From NCBI RefSeq assembly GCF_011044175.1, contig NZ_CP049057.1:2309501-2373500 (forward strand): DNA of 64,000 nucleotides. The letters are read 5' to 3'. The stretch is from Rasiella rasia (lineage in GTDB: Bacteria > Bacteroidota > Bacteroidia > Flavobacteriales > Flavobacteriaceae). The notes beneath the pieces are model-generated. The model did not search any database, was not told the origin of the DNA, and saw only the letters and a list, made by a program, of their open reading frames with translations. The position numbers and the translations under genes are program-made. The first letter of the stretch is position 1, and every line of letters starts with the position of its first letter. Positions 52,956 to 62,694 of the stretch are shown here, piece by piece.

Positions 52956-55900
52956 TTACTGTTCTACCGTCACCCAAAGGCCTTGGTTTCTCGCATAGTA
53001 ATTATTATCGTACATAGCCTCTACTTGAGTTCCAGGCAGATAATATGTCCCGAGATATGATGCATTTAGCTTTACTTTAAACGTTTTGGTTTTTTTTCTG
53101 CCTAAATCGAAATAAAAGTTCACCCGGTCATCTCTTATATCTTTATATCGTGCCGCTCCTGAAGCACCACCACCCAAATCGGTGAAGCTTGTATTTACAA
53201 TTTCCCATCCTCCTGGAAATATTTTAGTTAATGCTACATTGTCGATATAATCGTTAGAAGTATTTGTAACGGCAACAATGGCATTAATTTCGGTGCCTTG
53301 TCGTAGTTTTTTAATGTCTAGAGCTTTTCCTTGGCTGTCTACATAGGTAGCATTTATTGTAATGTTCTTTCTGTCTGCCAGTTCGTTTCCTAAGGCTAAC
53401 TTTCCTTTTTGAACTAATGTTACATATACAAGATTACCTTTTTTATTAGCTACAGTTATGGAATTATTTCCCATAGAAACACCAATATCGCGTTGTGCAA
53501 TCGCACGGTCTGTTTTAACAGTATGGGTTTTTCCTTGGTGTACAAATGAAAGTTCCACCGCCTTACCTCCATTTTTCTGCACCATTTTAGCCATTGCCAA
53601 TAGCGCATAACTTGTCTCTTGTGTGCTAAACCAACGCTGCGAAGACAATTCTTTTGCCACAGAAATTGCCATCTCTCGCTGCTTTGGATTGCCCGTAGTT
53701 ACCATAGTTTCTAAAGCCATGGCCTTGTTTCTAAATGGAGAACCATAGGTGTAATAATCGTAATTATTAGATTTAAAGTTAATATTTGCCGTTGCCGAAA
53801 TCTCCTCAGCAACCTTGCTTTTACCAGCCAATGCATAAGCTGCAGCTAAACGCCATTTTGCATCGTTACTTAAATTTTTAGATTCTCGAAGACGGTTCAT
53901 TGCAGCCAATTCTGGTTGCCCTGCTAGCGCCAATGTATACAATCTATATGCCTGTGTAAGACTAGAATTATAGCGAGTGTTGCTACTTCTGTATTGTCGA
54001 GCTGTATTTTTTTGATAGCGTAACCAATTACTCATAAAAGTAATAGGGAGCGCGTACCCTTTTGCTTTGGCTTCTAACATAAAATGACCCACATAATTGG
54101 TGCTCCAGTTATCTGCCTCACGCTCTCCTGGCCAATATGCCATGCCTCCATTGGCGATTTGATATCGTCCTAATTTTTTTATAGCGGCTTCTACATTTCC
54201 TTGTATATCTTTTTTCTTATCGAAGGTAATGTCAAATACTTCTGCTAAGTATAACTGCGGAAAAGCGGCGGAGGTAGTTTGCTCTACACAACCATGTGGA
54301 TACCGAATTAAGTACTCCATACGCTTACTGAAATCCATTGGCGGTAAGGTAGAAAACTCTAAGGTTGCAGCATTGGTTCCAGCCACGCCATACGTATTAA
54401 AGTCTATAGTTTGATTACCGTTTTCTGAGAGTGTGTATTGAGTTGTCTTTTGTGTAATAGGATTGGGGTTTTCAACATCTACTTCAAGTTTGTAGCTTGC
54501 TGTTTCTCCGTTTCCTGACGCCGATACTTCAATGGTTTGAAACGTATCTGTTGGCAACACCTCAAATTCGAAATTCACAATTTTTTCACCTACAGAAGGA
54601 AATGAAACCGATTTAGAAGTACCGTCTATTGGCTTTAGGGCATCACCCACTTTCAATTTTATGGTTGCGTTCTTCACCTTATTTTCCATCGCAAAAACTG
54701 TAACGGGTATGGTTACCTTTTCTCCTGGGCTTAGTACCCTAGGAACAGAGGCAAGTACCATTAACGGCTTTCTTACTGGGGTTGTTTTATCTGTTTTTCC
54801 GTAAGCACTTTTAGTATTATCGCCAGCTATAATCATAGTTTTTACCGAGCCAATATAATTTGGCATTTGTATGTTATGCGTGGCGGTTTCTCCTTTTTTA
54901 ATGGAGAACGGACCTAAATAGCGTACCACAGGCTTAAATCGATCTGCTTTTCGGTTTTTAGCACCAGCAGCGGCATCGCCACCTCCAATTTCATATATGT
55001 TGTTTACACTTCCAGAATAAGCGCCAATAACATAATCATACATGTCAAAGGTCTTTACGCCAAGCGCTTCTCGTGTGTAAAAGGCACTGTGAATTTTTGG
55101 TGTAACAAAGCGAGTTAAATCCAACAGCCCTTCGTCTACCATTGCCACAGTATATGTCATGGGTTTATCATTGGCTTCAGAGACTTTTATACTGAAACGT
55201 TCTTCTGGTTTTAGTACGTCTGGCATTTGTAAGGTAGGCTTCAGTACAGTGGCAGGATCTTCTACAAGGATTGGAATCACCCCATACAATCGCATTGGTA
55301 AATCGTTTTTGGTTTGTTCGTGCGGCTGTAGTAAAGAAATATTGGCATAGATATTTGGGGCCATTTCTTTTGTGATTTTGATACGTGCTTGAGTTTCCCC
55401 TTTTTTGGTTTCAACCCATTGGGTAGATAGTACTTCTGTACCATTTTCAACACTAATTAAGGCGCGACCTTTACTTCCGGAAGGGAACGTAATAACTGCT
55501 TCTTCGCCAACATCATATTTTTCTTTATCTGCCGAAAACACAAGCATTTTTGCACTTTCTGCATCATCTCCAACAGGACGTTTCCACCAATTTCTATAAA
55601 AATAAGTCACACGTCCCGTTGCATGACCAGACGCTTGGTCTATCACACGAATTAAATACCTGCCTCCGTCATCTTCAGGAATGTTGAGGTTAAAATTACC
55701 TTTTCCATTACTGGCAGTGGTTATGGTCATTTCTTTGAAAGGTCTGTAAATAGTGGCGTCTTCATAACGGGATAAGTTGTCGTACCCACGGTTCCACCAC
55801 CACCGCCATTCAATTTTAAATACTTTTACATCTAATTTTCTGTTCCCGCTTGCTTTTCCTTGGGCATCTACAGAGACTACGTCAAATGTGGTGTTTTCAT

Positions 55901-58532
55901 CTGTGTAATACGACCCATATCTACGTGCTTCTGGCGATTGTAGACCAACAAAGTGTGAATATGGAGCAAGATTTTTACTGAAAACATCGATAGAAAAATC
56001 ACCCCCACCTTCAAAAATTTTGGTTAAGAAGGTTGCCTTTAACATACCAGGAGCTTTATTGCCAATGTCTATCTGCTTTGAAAATGTTGTGGTTCCTTCC
56101 TCAGAGAGATTTTGAGAAAGTAAAGGGATTTCAATTTCATCAAAAGTGCGGATTGGGTCGTTAAAATGATACTTTTTATAAGCGTCAAAAGCTGTGTTGG
56201 TAGCGCGCATGGTGGCATTCATTTCAATTTTAAGATTTCTTGCGGGAGCACCGTGTAACCACAATCCTTGCACATTTCCGGACACTGGCTTACTGGCGTT
56301 TAAAATTTCATCGTCAAAGTCTAATTTAATTTTGAGTCGGTTAGGTTTTACCGTAGCCACTTTTAAAGATTTTGTAAACTTCACACCTCCTGCGCTAACG
56401 GTGGCATTCCAATTTCCTGTTGGTGCATTAGGATCTGTTTTTATCGGGAAATAATAAAATCCATTTTTATGTTCACCAATTAATTCGGTGCCTGAGGTTG
56501 TTCCGTTTAGTAAAGAACGCTGAACGAGTTTCCCACGCGCGTCGGTTACTTCAAGTTTTACTGGATGGTTTTTAGGTAACGGATTGGCAACATCGTTTAA
56601 CACGAAGGTTAAATGAATACTATCACCAGGGCGATGAACACCACGTTCTGTGTATATAAATCCTTTTAGCCCTTTTTGTAATTGTTTACCAGAAACGTCA
56701 AACTTACTCATGCTTAGGGCGTTTCCATCTTCTAGTTTGGTATAGGCATAGTTTTTCCCTTTACGGGCAATGGCAAAAGCTATGGTGCGATCACTGTCGT
56801 ACAAGGCAAACCCATCGCTATTGGTAGTTATGGTTTCAATAATTTGTTGCTGAAAGTTGAAAAGATCAATTTTAACACCACCCTCTGGTGCAGTGGTAAT
56901 AAGATTAGTAATAGCAAAATGATAACTTTTGTTATTACTCTTTTTAGCGATAACGCCAAGGTCGCTTCCAAGAACATTTGTAGTAACTACACGATCTTCA
57001 TTGAAATAAGCAGGATGACATGGATTGTCACGTTGTTGCCAATTATAGGTATAGGTTCTCCAACGGTATATTTCGTTATCCCAATACATTTCTTCACGTT
57101 CGTTTTCGTCTAGGTCTGAATTAGCATCGTAATTATCATAATAGTATTCGTCTTCGCTAGTGGCAGAGGCAGCATCGTTCGAGCTGCAATCATATTTAAT
57201 ATAATCGTTTGTGAAACTAAATTCTACTTGATATAGCGACCCAGGATTCGTTTTAAAGAATTCTGAAATGTTTACGGCATACGCTTTCCAGGTTCCGTCG
57301 CTCTCTGTTGGAGAATCGTCTAAGGTTATTGTTTTTTTTGCTACACGCCTTCCCACACGTTTTATATCATAACTATTGGTGTTGTTTAGGTTATACGATT
57401 GTAAAAATTGCAGCATATTATCTTCAAAAACCTGAATAATACGTACATCTACGGCCTTTAAATTAACTGCTTCAAAATACAAAGGAGTGCTTTCTGCGTT
57501 TGGAAGAATTACTCCTTTGCTCAATAATCGCACTGCTGGTTTTAATTGTTCAAAAGAGATAAGCTCACTAAAGGATTGTTTTAAGCCGAAATTATCTGTG
57601 TTTTTAATTCCTTCAAAAATGGTGACACGAACATCGCCCGTAATACGATTGTTTGGGTACACATGTAGCACGTTTCCATCTACTTCAAATCGAAGATCTG
57701 TAGCCCGTTCTATGGTTACCAATCCAGCGAAATCCTGATTTGCTTTTAAGGGATCTGAAAAATTTATAGACAATGAAGCTTGAGGCGAATGACTTGCATC
57801 TGCATCTATAACCTTAAAATTATTTTGACCAGGAATAGCAAATGTATTTGTGCCCTTTGTTTCGGCTCCTATTGGCTTCCCATCCCATGTAATTACAATT
57901 TCATCATCTTCAATTTTACGCGAAATACTATCTATAGTAAAGGTGTAGTAACGTTCTGTAGCATTCTCTGTTGGCCATTTAATGTTTAATTTTTTCTTGC
58001 CTTGAGTTGCCTTAATAAGTTGTTTTGCCTTATCTAGTTGAAGCATATCTGAAGCCTCAATTGTTCCACTTACGTATTGCCATTGTTTGCTATAAGATTG
58101 TAAGTTTTCTAGGTTAATACTGAAATTAGGCGTTATAGTTTTAAAGCTGAAGGTATAGTTTTTAAACTCTTTATCTATGTCTTCATATAGTTTCTGAAGT
58201 TGTACTGTGATGGTATATTTTGTGTCTGGTTTCAAATAATCTTCGGGTTGAAAAACTAAGGTCGTACCATTGTCAATAAATAAGGTTCCTTCGGTTTTAG
58301 GTGAAATTTTTAAGTACTCTGAAGGAATTTCCTGAGACAACTCAAATTGATCTAGCGGCTGTGCTAACTCTATCCTAATGGGTTCTGCAATACTCCTGTT
58401 TCCGTAGGTATGCTGACTGATATAATCTTTAAACTTAAAAAGGTTGTCGGTTTGAGAAGTTTCGGTTTTGTCGCCGCAAGATGCTAGAGAAAGCAAGGCG
58501 ACACAGGTAAGAAGACGCAGCAATGTGTTCAT
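52956..58532 (-). CDS. Alpha-2-macroglobulin family lipoprotein
   Basis: This 1858-aa periplasmic lipoprotein has a lipobox (LASC, C19) and the multi-domain A2M build: macroglobulin-like domains through about residue 1100, bait-like region, then the complement-like thioester domain with the intact CVEQ motif (C1415 in GCVEQT), and an A2M receptor-like C-terminus. A2M proteins trap proteases by cross-linking through the thioester. Being one gene upstream of pbpC, it forms the known pair thought to protect the envelope against protease damage. A notable acidic/aromatic run (about residues 450-480) is rich in Asp, Glu and Tyr. Confidence 0.95.
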   Translation of the reverse strand: MNTLLRLLTCVALLSLASCGDKTETSQTDNLFKFKDYISQHTYGNRSIAEPIRIELAQPLDQFELSQEIPSEYLKISPKTEGTLFIDNGTTLVFQPEDYLKPDTKYTITVQLQKLYEDIDKEFKNYTFSFKTITPNFSINLENLQSYSKQWQYVSGTIEASDMLQLDKAKQLIKATQGKKKLNIKWPTENATERYYTFTIDSISRKIEDDEIVITWDGKPIGAETKGTNTFAIPGQNNFKVIDADASHSPQASLSINFSDPLKANQDFAGLVTIERATDLRFEVDGNVLHVYPNNRITGDVRVTIFEGIKNTDNFGLKQSFSELISFEQLKPAVRLLSKGVILPNAESTPLYFEAVNLKAVDVRIIQVFEDNMLQFLQSYNLNNTNSYDIKRVGRRVAKKTITLDDSPTESDGTWKAYAVNISEFFKTNPGSLYQVEFSFTNDYIKYDCSSNDAASATSEDEYYYDNYDANSDLDENEREEMYWDNEIYRWRTYTYNWQQRDNPCHPAYFNEDRVVTTNVLGSDLGVIAKKSNNKSYHFAITNLITTAPEGGVKIDLFNFQQQIIETITTNSDGFALYDSDRTIAFAIARKGKNYAYTKLEDGNALSMSKFDVSGKQLQKGLKGFIYTERGVHRPGDSIHLTFVLNDVANPLPKNHPVKLEVTDARGKLVQRSLLNGTTSGTELIGEHKNGFYYFPIKTDPNAPTGNWNATVSAGGVKFTKSLKVATVKPNRLKIKLDFDDEILNASKPVSGNVQGLWLHGAPARNLKIEMNATMRATNTAFDAYKKYHFNDPIRTFDEIEIPLLSQNLSEEGTTTFSKQIDIGNKAPGMLKATFLTKIFEGGGDFSIDVFSKNLAPYSHFVGLQSPEARRYGSYYTDENTTFDVVSVDAQGKASGNRKLDVKVFKIEWRWWWNRGYDNLSRYEDATIYRPFKEMTITTASNGKGNFNLNIPEDDGGRYLIRVIDQASGHATGRVTYFYRNWWKRPVGDDAESAKMLVFSADKEKYDVGEEAVITFPSGSKGRALISVENGTEVLSTQWVETKKGETQARIKITKEMAPNIYANISLLQPHEQTKNDLPMRLYGVIPILVEDPATVLKPTLQMPDVLKPEERFSIKVSEANDKPMTYTVAMVDEGLLDLTRFVTPKIHSAFYTREALGVKTFDMYDYVIGAYSGSVNNIYEIGGGDAAAGAKNRKADRFKPVVRYLGPFSIKKGETATHNIQMPNYIGSVKTMIIAGDNTKSAYGKTDKTTPVRKPLMVLASVPRVLSPGEKVTIPVTVFAMENKVKNATIKLKVGDALKPIDGTSKSVSFPSVGEKIVNFEFEVLPTDTFQTIEVSASGNGETASYKLEVDVENPNPITQKTTQYTLSENGNQTIDFNTYGVAGTNAATLEFSTLPPMDFSKRMEYLIRYPHGCVEQTTSAAFPQLYLAEVFDITFDKKKDIQGNVEAAIKKLGRYQIANGGMAYWPGEREADNWSTNYVGHFMLEAKAKGYALPITFMSNWLRYQKNTARQYRSSNTRYNSSLTQAYRLYTLALAGQPELAAMNRLRESKNLSNDAKWRLAAAYALAGKSKVAEEISATANINFKSNNYDYYTYGSPFRNKAMALETMVTTGNPKQREMAISVAKELSSQRWFSTQETSYALLAMAKMVQKNGGKAVELSFVHQGKTHTVKTDRAIAQRDIGVSMGNNSITVANKKGNLVYVTLVQKGKLALGNELADRKNITINATYVDSQGKALDIKKLRQGTEINAIVAVTNTSNDYIDNVALTKIFPGGWEIVNTSFTDLGGGASGAARYKDIRDDRVNFYFDLGRKKTKTFKVKLNASYLGTYYLPGTQVEAMYDNNYYARNQGLWVTVEQ

Positions 58533-58716
58533 AGTGATGGTTTTAAACGATTAAAATTACAATAAATAAGTGGTAGTGCTCGTGAGAATTTTCAACTAGA
58601 AAATAGTCACTACATGGTAACTCAATAAAATGGAGGAGGGAGGTATTTGTTTTGTAACGTAGGTAATCGCTTTCCTAGTATTAAAGGAGCCGTATTTGTG
58701 ATTACTTTAACGTGCG

Positions 58717-59148
58717 CTAGTCGTTAATTGCCTTTCTAACCAGCAATTGGTGCAATTTGCCTACCACCAAGTTTCCCAGTGGGAAGTAGAGTGCAAAAAA
58801 TAGCGCCATTCCTAAAGCAAAATTTCGTGTTCCAAAAAATTCTTCAACTATATTATTAGGATAGGCATATGAAGTTTCAAAATAGTAGCCTCCAAATTCA
58901 AGAAGCCCCATGGCAATAAGTCCGTAGGCATACTGCTCAAGAAACGACTTACCTTTCAACAAAATAGAAATAGGAATCATATACAGACCATAGCATGTAA
59001 ATACCTGCCACCAATGGTTAAATTTTGCGATTTCTGCCCAAGTTCCAAATGCGTCCATACCAAATCCCCAAGGAATATAGACAGCTAAATAGATAAGATA
59101 TAAAGAAAGGGGGGTCGCTTTTAAAGGACGAATTATTTGCTGAATCAT
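58717..59148 (-). CDS. Small multi-pass membrane protein, unknown
   Basis: The ATG at 59148 gives 143 aa with about four hydrophobic stretches (near 15-35, 45-65, 72-90 and 110-135). There are no cysteines or charged motif clusters of note. Family recognition failed, although its size and helix pattern fit many uncharacterised Bacteroidota proteins. It starts one base after the isoaspartyl peptidase ends, so the two form a tight leftward pair. Confidence 0.65.
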   Translation of the reverse strand: MIQQIIRPLKATPLSLYLIYLAVYIPWGFGMDAFGTWAEIAKFNHWWQVFTCYGLYMIPISILLKGKSFLEQYAYGLIAMGLLEFGGYYFETSYAYPNNIVEEFFGTRNFALGMALFFALYFPLGNLVVGKLHQLLVRKAIND

Positions 59149-59149
59149 A

Positions 59150-60217
59150 TTACTTATCACTATAAATACCAATAATAAGTTCTCCTTGTGCATTCATGTG
59201 AGCTCGGTACATACCCGCCGTATTAAAGTCCATAGAGACATTTCCCTCTTTGTCAATAGCAACGACGCCGCCAGTTCCGCCAAGTTTGGTTAATTTATTC
59301 TGAATTACTTCGTGGGTAGCCTTTTTCAAAGTAATTTGTTTGTATTCCATCATTGCCGAAATATCGTGTGCCACCAAACCTCGAATAAAGTATTCTCCCC
59401 AACCTGTAGAGGAAACGGCACAAGTGGCATTATTGGCATACGTTCCGGCTCCAATTATAGGAGCATCTCCAATACGATTCCAACGTTTATTAGTCATCCC
59501 GCCAGTTGAAGTGCCTGCGGCTAAGTTGCCATTTTTATCGAGTGCCGCACAACCAACAGTTCCATATTTTGAATTTTTGATAAAGGGATCTTGCAATGCT
59601 AGTTTACTTTTACTTTCTTCGGAAATTTCCTTTTGCTTCACTTTTTGTAAAGATTGAAAACGTCTTTCTGTATAGAAATAAGAAGGGTCTACAAGCTGAA
59701 TACCTCTAGTTTTGGCAAATAGTTCGGCTCCGTTGCCAGATAAAAGCACATGGTCACTGTTGTTCATAACCTCTACCGCAAGATCTATTGGGTTTTTAAC
59801 CCTGGAAACACCTGCCACAGCACCCGCATTTAATGTCTCTCCATTCATTACAGAGGCGTCTAGTTCGTTGGTTTCATCGTTGGTAAATACGGCGCCCTTA
59901 CCTGCATTAAACAATGGGGAATCCTCCATAACATTGATGGTTTTTGTGACAGCTTCCATAGCTGTTCCACCATTTTTAAGTATTTCATGACCCACAGAAA
60001 TAGCCTCTTTTAATTTTGCTTTGTAGGCATTTTCGAGTGAATCTGTCATGTTTTCTTTTAGAATAGTTCCGGCTCCACCATGAATAACAATACCAAAATT
60101 TTCAGCTTTTTTTTCTAGTTGAGACGTGTCATTTGATGTTTTCACATCAGATTTTTTAACATTTTCACAGCTAAAAAGCATAAAAAATCCGATTAAAAGT
60201 GTTAAAATTCGGTTCAT
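59150..60217 (-). CDS. Isoaspartyl peptidase/L-asparaginase lipoprotein (Ntn hydrolase)
   Basis: This 355-aa protein (ATG at 60217) starts with a lipobox (LFSC, C17). It is a type 2 asparaginase/isoaspartyl dipeptidase that matures by autocleavage: the catalytic threonine follows the junction in KYGTVGCAALDKNG, and TSTGGMTNKRWNRIGDAPIIGAGTYA is the family signature. It should hydrolyse beta-aspartyl dipeptides or asparagine in the periplasm. It precedes the small membrane protein gene by one base on the same strand. Lipoprotein placement is common for this family in Bacteroidota. Confidence 0.95.
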   Translation of the reverse strand: MNRILTLLIGFFMLFSCENVKKSDVKTSNDTSQLEKKAENFGIVIHGGAGTILKENMTDSLENAYKAKLKEAISVGHEILKNGGTAMEAVTKTINVMEDSPLFNAGKGAVFTNDETNELDASVMNGETLNAGAVAGVSRVKNPIDLAVEVMNNSDHVLLSGNGAELFAKTRGIQLVDPSYFYTERRFQSLQKVKQKEISEESKSKLALQDPFIKNSKYGTVGCAALDKNGNLAAGTSTGGMTNKRWNRIGDAPIIGAGTYANNATCAVSSTGWGEYFIRGLVAHDISAMMEYKQITLKKATHEVIQNKLTKLGGTGGVVAIDKEGNVSMDFNTAGMYRAHMNAQGELIIGIYSDK

Positions 60218-60324
60218 GTGCAATATTTTTTAATTATACCCTCAATATACTGCAAAATCCCCGAAAACAGGGAGGTGAACCGATTAAGATTTGTAGGAAA
60301 TACGCCATAAATCACATTAAAACA

Positions 60325-60359
60325 TCGATGAAATGCATGTATAATTCGATGAAATGCAT
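60325..60359 (+). promoter_or_regulatory. Direct repeat upstream of the CAP gene (candidate activator site)
   Basis: TCGATGAAATGCAT occurs twice (60325-60338 and 60346-60359) at an exact 21-base period, two turns of the helix. TTTG (60361-60364) and a TATATTAG (60379-60386) lie just downstream, as a poor promoter would. The arrangement resembles the spacing of AraC-type activator sites. A third copy of the core, inverted, is at 3176-3189. Function is inferred. Confidence 0.5.
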
Positions 60360-60423
60360 TTTTGTAGGAAAATTTTTATATATTAGCATCAGCATCATGC
60401 CCCAAATTTGATGCCCCCCGTAT

Positions 60424-60927
60424 ATGAAACTTATGAAAACTAGCCTACTGGCTATGGTTGTATTATTCACCATGGCATCGTGCTCGAAAGACGAAGCACC
60501 GGTAATTGAAGAAGTAAATTACACAATCGATTTAAATTTAGCCAACGAAACAGACTGGGCCATGGCCAACGAAATTCTTGAATTGGTTAACGATCATCGA
60601 ATATCTAAAGGGTTAACTACCATTAAAAGAGACCAATCTTACGCGTCTGCCTATGCAGTAGATCATACGCAGTATATGATTGAAAAAGATAAAATAAGTC
60701 ATGATAATTTTGGTATTCGATCTAATGCATTAAAAGAACAAGGTGCAAAAATTGTTGCCGAAAACGTTGCATATGGCTACAGCACAGCAGCAGATGTTGT
60801 AAATGCTTGGCTAAATAGTGCAGGTCACCGCAAAACAATTGAAGGTCATTATACACATTCTGGTTTTGGTATCATAAAAAATTCAGAAGGCGCTTACTAT
60901 TTTACACAGTTGTTCTATAAAAAGTAA
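60424..60927 (+). CDS. CAP (SCP/CRISP-like) domain lipoprotein
   Basis: This 167-aa protein has a lipobox (TMASC, C20, from the first ATG; an ATG nine bases later gives nearly the same signal) and a CAP domain: ANEILELVNDHRISKGLTTI as the first helix, HTQYMIEKDKISHDNFGIR with the HDN histidine site, and VVNAWLNSAGHRKTIEGHYTHSGFGI with the second histidine. Bacterial CAP proteins may bind lipids or act on cell-wall material; the role is not established. It is monocistronic and preceded by the 21-base-period direct repeat, which is likely to control it. Confidence 0.92.
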   Translation: MKLMKTSLLAMVVLFTMASCSKDEAPVIEEVNYTIDLNLANETDWAMANEILELVNDHRISKGLTTIKRDQSYASAYAVDHTQYMIEKDKISHDNFGIRSNALKEQGAKIVAENVAYGYSTAADVVNAWLNSAGHRKTIEGHYTHSGFGIIKNSEGAYYFTQLFYKK

Positions 60928-60993
60928 ATTACGATCCTCTTTCAGTTTTAAGCCAATTGCCGTATTTTTATGCAAACTCATAACAATACGGCA

Positions 60994-61530
60994 ATGGCTA
61001 TTTCTAAACCTTTCAACTTAAACAAATGGGTAGAAGACAATCGAGAACTTCTAAAACCCCCTGTAGGAAATAAAAACCTTTACAAAGAGGCAGACGACTA
61101 TATTGTAATGATTGTAGGTGGCCCTAATGCACGTAAAGACTATCATTATAATGAAACGGAAGAACTGTTTTACCAACTAGAAGGAAACATTCAAGTACAT
61201 ATTCAAGAAGATGGTAAAAAACGCACCATGGAATTAGGCCCTGGAGATATGTACCTACACCCAGCCAAAGTGCCGCATTCTCCTGTACGTGAGGCAGGTT
61301 CTATAGGATTGGTGGTAGAACGCAAACGTCAAGATTTAGAGGGTAAAGACGGACTGCTTTGGTTTTGCGATTCTTGCAATAATAAGCTACATGAGGTGTA
61401 TTTTCCACTAAATGATGTCGAAAAAGACTTTCTACAACATTTCAAAGATTTCTACGGAAGCAAAGAGTTACGTACCTGTAATAACTGTGGAACAATTATG
61501 CCAACAGACGATAGGTTTGTTGGAGAATAA
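60994..61530 (+). CDS. 3-hydroxyanthranilate 3,4-dioxygenase
   Basis: This 178-aa cupin dioxygenase (ATG at 60994) opens 3-hydroxyanthranilate with O2 to give the precursor of quinolinate in the kynurenine route to NAD or in tryptophan breakdown. The iron-site cupin is in YHYNETEELFYQLEG and HPAKVPHSP. At the C-terminus, two CxxC pairs, FCDSC and CNNC, form the rubredoxin-like second metal site present in the bacterial enzyme. Other pathway genes are not in the window, though an aldehyde dehydrogenase follows 1.2 kb on. A TATTTTTA-like element sits upstream. Confidence 0.94.
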   Translation: MAISKPFNLNKWVEDNRELLKPPVGNKNLYKEADDYIVMIVGGPNARKDYHYNETEELFYQLEGNIQVHIQEDGKKRTMELGPGDMYLHPAKVPHSPVREAGSIGLVVERKRQDLEGKDGLLWFCDSCNNKLHEVYFPLNDVEKDFLQHFKDFYGSKELRTCNNCGTIMPTDDRFVGE

Positions 61531-61572
61531 AAGATTTTTACTAGATAACCGTACGTATTTAATGCTGAAAGG

Positions 61573-62067
61573 ATGAGCACAAAAAAGATCCTGCTATTGC
61601 TTGCCGGAATTGGTCTGTTTGTATTGCTGGTTTTTATTGGTTTGCTCTACTACACACTAAAAACTAAAGTTGAAGACGTTACAAATGATCCGCCATATGT
61701 AAACTTCGTGGGCAAGAAAATGAAATTAGGACAGGATGCCATACTTGTAAATAATTATGAGCCTTTTGTGTATGAAGAGCCTTTACTTCTAGAAAAAAAA
61801 GATTCACCACTCTATGAGGGAACCACCATTGCTTTTCATGTAAAGAAAGGAGATGAATTGCAAATAAGGAGCGCTAAAAATTTCACCAACGGTACAAGTG
61901 GTGCAACCCATACCATTCTTTTTGGAACAATAATTACAGGTAGCCCTAGCAAAACCTTACCATTTGAGTATTATTGGGAAACTCAAACTATAACAAAGGA
62001 TGCTGAAAACACTTTAATCTTTACTTTTCTACCAGAAGTTACTTCTGAAAGTGTTACAGATGAATAA
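61573..62067 (+). CDS. Single-span membrane protein, unknown
   Basis: This 164-aa protein has one membrane helix near the N-terminus (about 5-28, LLLLAGIGLFVLLVFIGLLYY) and a predicted beta-rich extracytoplasmic domain (YVNFVGKKMKLGQ, HTILFGTIITG). There is no lipobox or T9SS tail. I do not recognise the family. It overlaps the next gene by eight bases, so the two are translationally coupled and may work together. Confidence 0.7.
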   Translation: MSTKKILLLLAGIGLFVLLVFIGLLYYTLKTKVEDVTNDPPYVNFVGKKMKLGQDAILVNNYEPFVYEEPLLLEKKDSPLYEGTTIAFHVKKGDELQIRSAKNFTNGTSGATHTILFGTIITGSPSKTLPFEYYWETQTITKDAENTLIFTFLPEVTSESVTDE

Positions 62068-62626
62068 AACTTCTTCGATACAGCAGTCACATCACTGCAA
62101 TCTTTGCGATCATCAAAAAACAAATCTGAAGAAGGGGAGTATTTGTGGTTTAACAGATTTGAAACCAACCTTTCAGAAAAACTGTCCTAAAATACAACTT
62201 ACCCAAAAATTTGAAGAGAAAGTAAAAGAGGCAAATGTAGCATATCAATATGCCTTAAAGGATAAATGGTGGACATATACGTATACTGTAGTCTTTATTT
62301 TAGCAAGCGTCTTAGTGTTTTACTTACTGATTAAATTTCACGAAAGATTGAGTGAAATGTTTGAGGCTTCAAGCACAACTCGAGGCCAAGGTTTTCTTGT
62401 GGTAGTTTACATATTCATTGCAACAGCAGGTGTTATGCTCTTCGCTATGGCAATTCGAGCGTTTAATTCGTTTCGTCAGAAAGTGAATACCGCAGCAAGG
62501 AAAAAAGAAAAAATAGACGATGTTTTATCACTTTATAATATAAAATATACCGTAGAAGTTTCTTTTGGTAAAAAATACCACGGAACACAAGAGGTAAGCG
62601 TTGACTTTCAGCGTAAATTATTCTGA
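62060..62626 (+). CDS. Two-span membrane protein with cysteine-rich N-terminus
   Basis: This 188-aa protein (ATG at 62060) begins with a cysteine/histidine cluster (HHCNLCDHQ, ICGL, NCPK) that could bind zinc. Two membrane helices follow (about 75-97 and 117-140), then a short C-terminal segment. Its start overlaps the preceding gene by eight bases. The pattern of a small zinc-ribbon-like head on two helices is seen in various uncharacterised membrane proteins. I cannot give a function. Confidence 0.65.
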   Translation: MNKTSSIQQSHHCNLCDHQKTNLKKGSICGLTDLKPTFQKNCPKIQLTQKFEEKVKEANVAYQYALKDKWWTYTYTVVFILASVLVFYLLIKFHERLSEMFEASSTTRGQGFLVVVYIFIATAGVMLFAMAIRAFNSFRQKVNTAARKKEKIDDVLSLYNIKYTVEVSFGKKYHGTQEVSVDFQRKLF

Positions 62627-62694
62627 TAGATTTATCCATATGCTACTTGTTAACTTTACTATGTTCCTTCCTTTTTAATAATTCTTTAAAGTTG

